NCBI GenBank assembly: GCA_019308645.1
Contig: JAFDHR010000205.1
Span: 1 to 8,949 of the forward strand
Source: Deltaproteobacteria bacterium
GTDB lineage: Bacteria; Desulfobacterota; DSM-4660; Desulfatiglandales; B25-G16
Direction of reading: 5' to 3'
DNA: 8,949 bases
Shown: positions 1 to 6,258 of the stretch, piece by piece
How the letters are laid out: each line of letters begins with the position of its first letter
Numbering within the stretch: position 1 is the stretch's first letter
Made by a program: the position numbers and the translations under genes
Notes under the pieces: model-generated
Told to the model about the DNA's origin: nothing
What the model saw: the letters and a program-made list of their open reading frames with translations, nothing else
The model's database searches: none

Positions 1-946
1 ATCGTCCAGGTGGTCAGTAACGATATGCCCAATGGTATCCATTTTTGATAAATCAGCGGCAGATAAACGAACTGTAGCTCCTTGTGCATTTTGTAATACC
101 TGTTCACTATTACGAGCCCCTGCGATTGCACATGTGTTTGGTTTAGCAATGACCCAGGCCAGTGCCAGTTGTCCAAGGCTCACGCCATTTCGTTGGGCAA
201 TAGGCCGAAGTTTGGCCAGCGCTTGGTGTACTCGATGTGAATTTTCAGGTTTTAATAACTTGTTTTTTGATCGGTGATCTCCTCTTGGAAATGTGTGATC
301 AGGAGCGAATTTACCCGTGAGAATTCCCTGAGCCATAGGAGAATAGGCAAGAATAGTGATGTTGTTAGATGTTGTTATTTGCACAGTAAGGCATTGCATC
401 CTTTTCCACATGTCGCCAAAAAAGGGAGTAGGGGGGTTGAAGACTATCGATGCGAGCGAACTTGGTTGCTTCCTCCAGTTGGATACGAGAGAAATTTGAG
501 ACACCAATAGCCCGAATCTTTCCCTGTTCTTTCAAGTCATTCATTGCCCTCATAGTTTCCTCGATAGGGACATATTTACTACCCCAGGAGCCGGCTGGCC
601 AATGGACATGGTAGAGGTCGATATAGTCGGTTTTAAGATTTTTGAGGGAGCGATGGAATGCTTCAATAACCTGGTCGTATTGAAGATGGTTGGGGGATAC
701 CTTGGTTGCGTAAATGACCTTGTCCCGAACATCAATTAGAGCTTCTCCTATTATCCGCTCGGAATGACCCCTTCCGTATTCTTCGGCGGTGTCAAACGTT
801 GTGATGCCAGCCTGAAAAGCGGTCCGAATGGCCTTAGTGGTCTCGGCATCATCAATCCCTGCCCACATGTTTTTGCCAGCTTGCCAGGTGCCCATAATGA
901 TAGGCGTTATTTTTACATCCGATGTTCCAAGCGAGCATAGTTCCAT
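1..946 (-). pseudogene. aldo/keto reductase, frameshifted by a 10-bp tandem duplication; 3' end beyond the window
   Basis: NAD(P)H-dependent oxidoreductase of the aldo/keto reductase superfamily, expected to be cytosolic and to reduce carbonyl compounds; the substrate cannot be read from sequence. The N-terminal frame (946 to 365, 193 residues) carries the whole catalytic tetrad: D52 and Y57 in FDTAEEYGRG, K82 in ATKVSP and H115 in LYHVHWP. It also has IRAIGVSNFS and QPPYSLFWRHVEKDAMPYC, typical of the aryl-alcohol dehydrogenase-like branch. This frame stops at 365-367. The rest of the barrel continues in another frame from about 357 to 1 (119 codons, no stop): ILAYSPMAQGILTGKF, then the cofactor region NKLLKPENSHRV and AIAGARNSEQVLQNA. 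Both parts fit one protein of about 312 residues plus a short missing tail, close to family length. The start ATG (946-944) has AAGGAG at 953-958. The truncated form lacks the C-terminal cofactor-binding region and should be inactive. Confidence 0.9.
357..376 (-). repeat. 10-bp tandem duplication that breaks the aldo/keto reductase frame
   Basis: Read on the minus strand, AACAACATCT (376-367) is followed directly by AACAACATCA (366-357), a 9-of-10 tandem repeat. The stop TAA spans the junction. Deleting one copy makes the codons read ANNNITILAYSP, the expected continuation of the reductase after MPYC. The broken frame is therefore explained by a single 10-nt insertion, most easily by replication slippage. 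Confidence 0.88.
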
Positions 947-1145
947 GTCAGTCTCCTTGCTTTGAGATTCATACTTGACTTATAATTTGTTAACCACATA
1001 ACCTATTAAAAGACAAAGAAATAATATCTTACGCCTTCCATGAGGTATATAAGTAAAAACTTTTTCTTTGAAATTGATTCTTTTTTATTTGACCTTGATT
1101 GTAGTGAGAGACTTGTCATTTGTTTTGTTTTTTCATTGCCTGTAA
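947..1145. other. AT-rich intergenic stretch between divergent genes
   Basis: Together with the repeat element at 1146-1247 this forms a gap of 354 bp between the minus-strand reductase and the plus-strand gene starting at 1301. Apart from the reductase's ribosome binding site (953-958) I see no convincing promoter, RNA gene or coding sequence. Short AT-rich hexamers occur on both strands but none has a good partner at 16-18 bp. Both divergent promoters must lie in this gap or inside the repeat. Confidence 0.5.
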
Positions 1146-1247
1146 CTCAGGTATCTTGCCACAAAGGCACCAAGGTTAGAGAATTATTCTTTATTATAGC
1201 TTTTTTATCTCCTCTTTGGGCCTTTGTGCCTTGGTGGCTGAATAGTT
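1146..1247. repeat. dispersed inverted-repeat element, copy 1
   Basis: A 102-bp element starting CTCAGGTATCTTGCCACAAA and ending CCTTGGTGGCTGAATAGTT. Its two arms are imperfect inverted repeats: GCCACAAAGGCACCAAGG on the left against the reverse complement GCCACCAAGGCACAAAGG on the right, 16 of 18 matching. The middle is AT-rich. A longer second copy in the same orientation lies at 2204-2377. Sequences of this CCACCAAGGCACAAAG type are common intergenic repeats in environmental bacteria. No coding capacity is likely. Confidence 0.8.
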
Positions 1248-1300
1248 TTCATAGGCTTATCAATTGAAATCCATCATCACCTCTATCAATCATTAGAAAA

Positions 1301-2179
1301 ATGTGCTGCATAAATACTGGAAGACTGGAATTAAAATTAGAAGTGGTTCCAGTGGAATCTTTATTACCGCATGAAGCAACCTTTCCACACATTGTAAATA
1401 AATTAATTTTAGAGTTTACAAATTTGGCAAAATTACAAAATCCAATCATTATTGATGAAAATGATATATTATTAGATGGTAATCATCGTGCCTTTGTTTT
1501 CAAAAAATTGCACTTTAAATATATTTCGGTGTGCAAAATCAATTATTTCAATAAAAATGTAAAGTTACGATATTGGTATAGATTGCTGAAGAATATTAAA
1601 AGTTTTGATTTGCTTAAACAGATTATTGAAGACATGAATGGGAGTGTTACGCAAGTAACGGACAAGAAAACATTAACAAAAGTATTGGAGAATAATAGTC
1701 TTAATTGTGGCATTCAGCAGGGCGATTTTTATGCAGCAATCAGTTTTAATAAAGATATTGTAAATGATGCAGTGAGCGCTTATGATTTTTTGGAAAAAAT
1801 CCAAAATAAATTAATAAAGGAAGGTATCGAATTAAAATATATTCCGGATCAATATGTGCACGAACGTAAATTTTGTAATGAATTGAAAGATAATGAAGTA
1901 GTGATTTGGACACCACAAATAACAAAAGAAATGGTGATAGATGCTGCAAAAAAGGGAAAGGTATTCGCACCCAGGACAACGCGCAATCTGATCCCATCGC
2001 GACCGATAAATGTCAATGTTCCAAGCCATTGGTTTAAAGAAAATATTTTATTAGAAGAAATCAATAAGAGATTCTCAACATTTCTTGAGAGCAAACAGGT
2101 AAAGCGATTTGGTCCAGGCCAGATCATTGATGGGAGGTACTACGGAGAAGAATTGTTTATTTATTTCGATAAAAAGTAA
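1301..2179 (+). CDS. ParB/sulfiredoxin-fold protein resembling free-serine kinases SbnI and SerK
   Basis: 292 residues. The N-terminal part has the ParB/Srx layout: a first strand VVPVESLLPHE (15-25), then NPIIIDENDILLDGNHRAFVF (47-67) with the DGNHR box at 59-63, which matches the DGxHR nucleotide-binding box of this fold. The C-terminal half has KGKVFAPRTTRNLIPSR (218-234) followed by a strand INVNVP. Its order and spacing match my memory of staphylococcal SbnI, an ATP-dependent kinase that makes O-phospho-L-serine for siderophore synthesis; archaeal SerK is a related ADP-dependent enzyme. E25, right after H24, sits where I place the catalytic glutamate of those enzymes. The next gene is a SerB-like protein, so a phosphoserine role is plausible but inferred. 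The gene is clearly more AT-rich than its neighbours and lies between two repeat copies, suggesting acquisition. An in-frame stop at 1265-1267 limits the start; no good Shine-Dalgarno precedes 1301. A plain ParB-like DNA-binding protein is the main alternative. Confidence 0.7.
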   Translation: MCCINTGRLELKLEVVPVESLLPHEATFPHIVNKLILEFTNLAKLQNPIIIDENDILLDGNHRAFVFKKLHFKYISVCKINYFNKNVKLRYWYRLLKNIKSFDLLKQIIEDMNGSVTQVTDKKTLTKVLENNSLNCGIQQGDFYAAISFNKDIVNDAVSAYDFLEKIQNKLIKEGIELKYIPDQYVHERKFCNELKDNEVVIWTPQITKEMVIDAAKKGKVFAPRTTRNLIPSRPINVNVPSHWFKENILLEEINKRFSTFLESKQVKRFGPGQIIDGRYYGEELFIYFDKK

Positions 2180-2203
2180 TACTTGTTAAGTAATTGGCAA
2201 CTG

Positions 2204-2377
2204 CTCAGGTATCTTGCCACAAAGCCACCAAGATTATAGAATTATTATTTATAATAGCCTTTTTAATGCGCCTGAGGCGCATTAATGCGTTTCACATTGA
2301 AATTAGCGAGAAAAGTCCGTTATTCAATTTATCTTCATCTTCTCTTTGTGTCTTTGTGCCTTGGTGGCTGAATAGTT
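2204..2377. repeat. dispersed inverted-repeat element, copy 2, longer
   Basis: Same ends and orientation as the copy at 1146-1247: CTCAGGTATCTTGCCACAAA at the left and CCTTGGTGGCTGAATAGTT at the right. It is 72 bp longer, the extra sequence lying in the middle. The extra part holds a perfect palindrome (2263-2285). The element fills most of the gap between the two surrounding genes and ends 36 bp before the next start codon, so it will be part of the leader or promoter region of the serB-like gene. Confidence 0.8.
2263..2285. repeat. perfect 10-bp-stem hairpin inside repeat copy 2
   Basis: TTAATGCGCC, then TGA, then GGCGCATTAA: a perfect 10-bp stem with a three-base loop. There is no following T-run, so it is not a typical intrinsic terminator. 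It lies in the part of copy 2 that is absent from copy 1. Confidence 0.75.
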
Positions 2378-2413
2378 ACATTAATTGTTCAAATAGGAAA
2401 AGAGGAATTTGAG

Positions 2414-3652
2414 ATGGGCAACAAACATAAACTTGTAAGCCTATCAGCGATAGGCCTTGATTCTCCCGGTTTGGTTTCAAAAATCACAACAGAAATATTT
2501 GAAATAGGCGGTAATATTATCGATGTAGAAGAATATTGCCGGAGAGATTTATTTTCAATATTCCTTATCATTGATTTCTCAGCGTCTAAGAATTCAATGG
2601 ATGAGATAATTACTATCTTGAAGGCAATTGAAAATGAGACAGGTCTGAAGGTTAGCGTGGGAATATACGATGAGGAAGAAATTCCTCGTTTAGATGAAAA
2701 AGAACTCCACATAGTAACTATCTTAGGGGTGGATCAACCTGGAATCATTGCGAATGTCTCTACTTTTTTTCAAAGATGTAATATTAATATACAAAATTGC
2801 AGGATGATTGCCCGTGGTAAGTTTTTTTCAATGGAGCTGGTTGTAGACACCAGCAAGATGATTGTTGAACCACGCTTGTCTCGTAAGGAAGCAATTGAAA
2901 AAATGAAAGACGAATTAAAGAGTTTATGCGTAAAAATAAATCAAAGCGTTGTAATTCAGAGTGAAAATATATACAAGAGGGCGAAAAAGCTTATTGTTTT
3001 CGATGTAGAATCTACCTTGATCCAAATCCCTTCCCTTACAAATCTATTGAAAAAGATAGAAGGAAAAGCAAGATCGATTGAGAGCACATTCAAATTTTCC
3101 GATGATAATAAAGGTGATATGCAATCACTTATTGAAAATATACGTATGCTCAAGGGTATGCATATGAGTGACTTAGAGAAGTTTAGCGAGATTCTCCAAT
3201 TAAATCCCGGAACACTTGAATTGGTACGAATTTTAAAATCGATGGGTTTCAAGATTGCACTTTTGTCATCTGGCTTTAATTTTGTTATTAAGAAACTTTT
3301 TGAAGCAGCAGGTGTTGATTACGCATTCTCAAACACCCTTAAGATTGATGAAAATGGGATAATTACCGGTGAATTGGAAGAACCTGTAATTACTGGCACA
3401 ACTAAAAATGAAATTCTTGAATTCATCATGAATCTTGAGAATGTCAGCCGTGATCAAGTAATAGCTGTTGGTGATGGTTCTACCAGTTCTCATTTTATAA
3501 CAAATAGCGGTCTATCTATTGCATTTAAACCAGATGAAACAGGCGTGAAAACCGACGGAATCTTTAGCAGTGATCAGATCACTAACCTTTTATATTGTTT
3601 GGGGATTCCTAAGATGGAACTGGATAAATATTTAAAGGAGGGTCATGGATAG
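2414..3652 (+). CDS. serB-like: SerB-like protein: two ACT domains plus a HAD domain with an altered active site
   Basis: 412 residues, the layout of long SerB phosphoserine phosphatases, which make L-serine from O-phospho-L-serine. ACT domain 1 (about 7-85) contains GLDSPGLVSKIT; ACT domain 2 (about 98-175) contains GVDQPGIIANVS; these usually bind amino acids such as serine. The HAD domain (about 190-400) keeps the nucleophile D197 and T201 in FDVEST, S285 in LLSSGF, K331 in TTKNEIL and the motif-IV D354 in VGDG. Aligned with the M. jannaschii enzyme from memory, the general acid is Glu (E199), the second metal-side Asp of GDGAND is Ser (S358 in GDGSTSS), and the serine-binding Glu and Arg are Pro206 and Asn242. 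This points to a changed substrate, weak activity or a sensor role. AGAGGA at 2401-2406 supports the start. The upstream neighbour is the SbnI/SerK-like gene. Confidence 0.85.
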   Translation: MGNKHKLVSLSAIGLDSPGLVSKITTEIFEIGGNIIDVEEYCRRDLFSIFLIIDFSASKNSMDEIITILKAIENETGLKVSVGIYDEEEIPRLDEKELHIVTILGVDQPGIIANVSTFFQRCNINIQNCRMIARGKFFSMELVVDTSKMIVEPRLSRKEAIEKMKDELKSLCVKINQSVVIQSENIYKRAKKLIVFDVESTLIQIPSLTNLLKKIEGKARSIESTFKFSDDNKGDMQSLIENIRMLKGMHMSDLEKFSEILQLNPGTLELVRILKSMGFKIALLSSGFNFVIKKLFEAAGVDYAFSNTLKIDENGIITGELEEPVITGTTKNEILEFIMNLENVSRDQVIAVGDGSTSSHFITNSGLSIAFKPDETGVKTDGIFSSDQITNLLYCLGIPKMELDKYLKEGHG

Positions 3653-3806
3653 TTTAACTACCCAGGTTGTCAGGTTCAAGCCCGCGACGGCCATTATCAA
3701 GGAGAACAACTCGTTACTATTTAAAAGTATATGTCTTAAATTCAACTCCTTGAAATCAGGTCTGGGCCAGGGGTTCACAGTTCAGGGGTTCAAGCTGGAG
3801 ATTTAA
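3645..3806 (+). CDS. small ORF overlapping the serB-like stop; possible gene remnant
   Basis: 53 codons beginning MDSLTTQVVRFKPATAIIKE. The ATG overlaps the end of the serB-like gene by 8 bp and is preceded by AAAGGAGG (3634-3641), a strong Shine-Dalgarno at good spacing, so translational coupling is likely if it is expressed. The first 25 or so codons look like ordinary protein. The last 16 codons fall in repeat DNA (GGGGTTCACAGTTCAGGGGTTC), so the ORF may be the head of an operon gene cut off by repeat insertion or rearrangement. I do not recognise the N-terminus as any family. Confidence 0.35.
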   Translation: MDSLTTQVVRFKPATAIIKENNSLLFKSICLKFNSLKSGLGQGFTVQGFKLEI

Positions 3807-3892
3807 ACCATTGTCAATGCCAAGACACCTCAACCGGCTCATGAACAAACCGCATTTAACGCTTAATGGTTCAGCAAATAACCATTGAACCC

Positions 3893-3925
3893 CGCCTGTC
3901 CCGATACAATCGGGGCGGGCAGGCG
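3893..3925. repeat. GC-rich imperfect hairpin
   Basis: Inner stem CCCGAT (3900-3905) with ATCGGG (3909-3914) around the loop ACA; outer stem CGCCTG (3893-3898) with CAGGCG (3920-3925), with a one- versus five-base bulge between them. It stands out as GC-rich in AT-rich surroundings. No T-run follows, so I prefer a REP-like repeat over a terminator. Confidence 0.65.
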
Positions 3926-3991
3926 TGAACTTGGAACTTTGAACCTGAGCAGTTCCAAATCTTGATGGTCTCGTAAAAAGTCTCAACAACA

Positions 3992-4071
3992 TGTCATTTC
4001 GAGCGAAGCGAGAAATCTTACCAATGTAACATGCTGAAAACACAAGATTTCTCCTTCCAGTCGAAATGACA
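3992..4071. repeat. palindromic dispersed repeat
   Basis: Two 28-bp arms, 3992-4019 beginning TGTCATTTCGAGCGAAGCGA and 4044-4071 ending TCGAAATGACA, are inverted relative to each other with 23 of 28 matching and a 24-bp loop. Elements of the TGTCATTTCGA...GAGAAATCTT kind occur widely in intergenic DNA of diverse environmental bacteria. No obvious target duplication borders this copy. Confidence 0.75.
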
Positions 4072-4139
4072 GATTAAATGTAACAATGCAGTATAGAGAT
4101 TTCGGTTTCTATAGTTGAATCGAAATTCGTGTTATTTGA

Positions 4140-4147
4140 GAAATATG
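4140..4147. repeat. 8-bp target-site duplication, left
   Basis: GAAATATG, repeated exactly at 4440-4447 on the other side of the inverted-repeat element at 4148-4439. Confidence 0.85.
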
Positions 4148-4439
4148 GTAACATTTTAGCTCTTTTAAAACTCCCTCTGGCCTTTATTAAAGGCCACATA
4201 GTTATCCATGGTGATACGTATGAGCATGGGGATGTCTTTTTTTACATCATGCCCTCTAAGATGGGGCCTCAGCGTGCCGCTTCAAACTGGTGCACACGAA
4301 CAAAGGCCCTAGAAGACAATGACGAGTTGCTCGTGCACATGGTTTGAAGCGGCCTACCAGCTCGTTTTTGTGAGAGCATGATAAAAAAAGACATCTCCAT
4401 GCTCATTTAACAGGGAATTTCAAAGAGCTAAAATGTTAC
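4148..4439. mobile_element. 292-bp IS66-type MITE (non-autonomous element)
   Basis: The ends are perfect 18-bp terminal inverted repeats: GTAACATTTTAGCTCTTT at 4148-4165 and its reverse complement at 4422-4439. They are flanked by the 8-bp direct repeat GAAATATG. Ends beginning GTAA and 8-bp duplications are the family signature of IS66, as I know it. The inside is also palindromic: 4221-4244 pairs with 4382-4405 (23 of 24), and 4276-4287 pairs with 4342-4353 (12 of 12). A separate hairpin GGCCTTTATTAAAGGCC lies at 4179-4195 in the left arm only. No transposase is encoded; an autonomous IS66 copy elsewhere would have to move it. The transcript would fold into a long stem-loop. Confidence 0.85.
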
Positions 4440-4447
4440 GAAATATG
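4440..4447. repeat. 8-bp target-site duplication, right
   Basis: GAAATATG, identical to 4140-4147. Its last G is also the first base of the Shine-Dalgarno GGAG (4447-4450) of the next gene, so the insertion landed at the edge of that ribosome binding site and left it intact. Confidence 0.85.
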
Positions 4448-4457
4448 GAGTTTTTAC

Positions 4458-5351
4458 GTGAATAAACCCACTGAATTTCTGGCTGATACTTCCCTCTTAT
4501 TCATTGCCATTATATGGGGAAGCACCTTCATTATCGTGAAGCAGTCTGTAGAAAATATTCCGGTATTTTCGTTTTTATTCATGAGGTTTGCACTGGCAGG
4601 GATGTTACTTATTCTCATCAACGCCCCTAAATTGAAAGTTATTGATAAAGGTGTTCTTGCAGATGGCGCGATGCTTAGCATAGCTATTTTCTTAGCCTAC
4701 GCATTCCAAACCTTTGCTTTAACAGTTACCTCTGCCTCTATTACGGCTTTCATCACAGGTCTTTTCGTTGTCTTCGTTCCTATCCTATCAAGTGTTTTCT
4801 TGAGGAAATTGCCGCGCCAAGAGGCCATAGTAGGGGTAATATTTGCCACTATTGGTCTTGGTCTCATCACATTGCAGGGTAAATTTCTCTTGTCTTTTGG
4901 TGAATTTTTGGCCCTTGTGTGCGCTTTTTTTATCGCTATACATATCATTTTGACAGATAAACTCTCCAGGAGAAACGACTTCGGCCTGCTCACTATGGTG
5001 CAGGTAAGTATGGTGGCGCTTTTTTCTCTCATTTTCTCTCTTTTCTTGGACCCTCGTATCATTCCTGTGCAATTTAATAACCAACTCATTTTCTCCTTAA
5101 TCATCAACGGCATTTTTGCAACTGCCATAGCATTTGTCATCCAGACTGGCATGCAAAAACACACCACACCCACCAAAGCTGCTATCATTTTTATTATGGA
5201 GCCGGTATCTTCTACCTTTTTCAGCTACTGGATCGGAGGAGAACTTCTAACTGTCAAACAGTATGTGGGCACTTCCTTTATCCTGTTAGCCATGGTATTT
5301 ACAGAAGCTGGAACATATTTGAAAATGAAGAGGGAGGCGACCTTTGGTTAA
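4458..5351 (+). CDS. EamA/DMT-superfamily transporter, first of a pair
   Basis: 297-residue inner-membrane protein of the drug/metabolite transporter superfamily, likely an exporter of a small metabolite or amino acid; the substrate cannot be read. It has the two-EamA-domain layout with about ten hydrophobic segments. WGSTFIIVKQ (20-29) lies in the first segment, which is the usual family start, and IIFIMEPVSSTFFSYWIGGE (243-262) is the typical late motif of domain 2. Length is normal. The start codon is GTG with GGAG at 4447-4450, seven bases upstream. The gene directly follows the MITE and overlaps the next transporter gene by 8 bp, so the two are probably cotranscribed. Any original promoter is now at least 300 bp away or replaced by one in the MITE. 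Confidence 0.87.
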   Translation: MNKPTEFLADTSLLFIAIIWGSTFIIVKQSVENIPVFSFLFMRFALAGMLLILINAPKLKVIDKGVLADGAMLSIAIFLAYAFQTFALTVTSASITAFITGLFVVFVPILSSVFLRKLPRQEAIVGVIFATIGLGLITLQGKFLLSFGEFLALVCAFFIAIHIILTDKLSRRNDFGLLTMVQVSMVALFSLIFSLFLDPRIIPVQFNNQLIFSLIINGIFATAIAFVIQTGMQKHTTPTKAAIIFIMEPVSSTFFSYWIGGELLTVKQYVGTSFILLAMVFTEAGTYLKMKREATFG

Positions 5352-6228
5352 GATCTTTGTCGGTGTGTCCATTGGTATCGTAGCCATCTCATTTGCCTCC
5401 ATCTTTATACGATTCTGCAATGATGTCCCTTCCATTATGATTGCCACTTACCGGCTTACCCTTTCCTCAGTCATCTTGTTAATCGTTGCAAAAAGTAAGG
5501 GCATACGCCTCTCTTCATATAACAAGAGGCATATCCTCTTGGGGATGCTGGGGGGCTTTTTCTTAGCCCTCCACTTTTCCTTTTGGATAAGCTCACTGAA
5601 ATTCACATCCGTGGCAAGCAGTGTGGTCCTTGTTGCGACAAACCCCATTTTTGTAGGATTATTCTCATATCTCTTTTTCAAGGAAAAACAGCCTGCTGAA
5701 CTCATCCTTGGTATCATCCTGTCCTTCTCAGGAAGTATCATCCTGGCAGTTGGCGATTTTGGTGTTCAAGGCTTGACTGGCCAAAACCCATCATTTCTTC
5801 TGGGCGATATTCTTGCCTTTCTGGGTGCCATCATGGCAAGTGGTTACCTAATGGTCGGTTCAAAATTAAGGGAGAAGATGGATGTCTTGCCTTATATATC
5901 TATGGTTTACACGTTCTCGGCATCTTTCCTGTTGATCACCTCTCTATCCTTAGGAATCCCTTTTACCGGATATAAGCCAAGTTCTTATTTCTATATGGTT
6001 CTTCTTGCAATCGTCCCACAACTTATTGGCCATACGGCCTTTAACTGGGCACTGAAACATCTAAAAGCCAGTATGGTTGCCATCACCATCCTGGGGGAGC
6101 CCATTGGGGCATCCATCTTGGCCTATATCATTTTTGGGGAGACGATAAAATCTTTTCAATCTGTCGGGATTATTTTAATCTTTCTGTCCATTATCATTGC
6201 CTCCAGAAAAGCGAAAAAGTATCTGTGA
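5344..6228 (+). CDS. EamA/DMT-superfamily transporter, second of a pair
   Basis: 294-residue inner-membrane protein with two EamA domains and about ten hydrophobic segments. SVASSVVLVATNPIFVGLF (89-107) in domain 1 and GEPIGASILAYIIFGE (251-266) in domain 2 are typical of the family. The C-terminus is basic (ASRKAKKYL), as expected for a cytoplasmic tail. I take TTG at 5344 as the start because AGGGAGG (5331-5337) stands six bases upstream; this overlaps the previous stop by 8 bp and suggests translational coupling. The two paralogues are clearly diverged, not a recent duplication. Each is full length, so each could work as a homodimer, but a heteromer or related substrates are possible. Confidence 0.87.
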   Translation: MVKIFVGVSIGIVAISFASIFIRFCNDVPSIMIATYRLTLSSVILLIVAKSKGIRLSSYNKRHILLGMLGGFFLALHFSFWISSLKFTSVASSVVLVATNPIFVGLFSYLFFKEKQPAELILGIILSFSGSIILAVGDFGVQGLTGQNPSFLLGDILAFLGAIMASGYLMVGSKLREKMDVLPYISMVYTFSASFLLITSLSLGIPFTGYKPSSYFYMVLLAIVPQLIGHTAFNWALKHLKASMVAITILGEPIGASILAYIIFGETIKSFQSVGIILIFLSIIIASRKAKKYL

Positions 6229-6258
6229 TAAAGTATTATGGAGTGAATTGGAAAATTT

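Larger units (their letters stand above)
3807..4139. other. intergenic repeat cluster
   Basis: No convincing gene. Beginning slightly upstream (about 3770), the DNA carries short repeats of the GGTTCA/TGAACC type in both orientations (for example GGGGTTCACAGTTCAGGGGTTC and GAACTTGGAACTTTGAACC). A small hairpin AATGGTT/AACCATT lies at 3865-3886, followed by the GC-rich hairpin at 3893-3925 and the palindromic repeat at 3992-4071. Open frames here on either strand follow the repeats and have no family features. This looks like a landing zone for dispersed elements; any promoter of the downstream transporter cluster would have to lie near its right end. Confidence 0.6.

Noticed and set aside
357..376. 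Programmed ribosomal frameshift in the aldo/keto reductase
   Set aside because: No slippery heptamer or downstream structure is evident, and a 10-nt tandem duplication explains the shift fully.
1040..1267. 75-codon open frame on the plus strand before the ParB/Srx-like gene
   Set aside because: Its second half is the dispersed repeat read through, it has no Shine-Dalgarno, and the composition is typical of chance AT-rich DNA.
2263..2285. Perfect hairpin read as an intrinsic terminator for the upstream gene
   Set aside because: No T-run follows on either strand, and the hairpin sits inside a dispersed repeat.
3756..4043. 95-codon open frame on the minus strand
   Set aside because: It runs across three different repeat elements and shows no family feature; the frame is an accident of the repeats.
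4129..4347. 72-codon open frame across the left half of the MITE
   Set aside because: It begins outside the element and ends within its loop, has no ribosome binding site, and the palindromic structure explains the sequence better.
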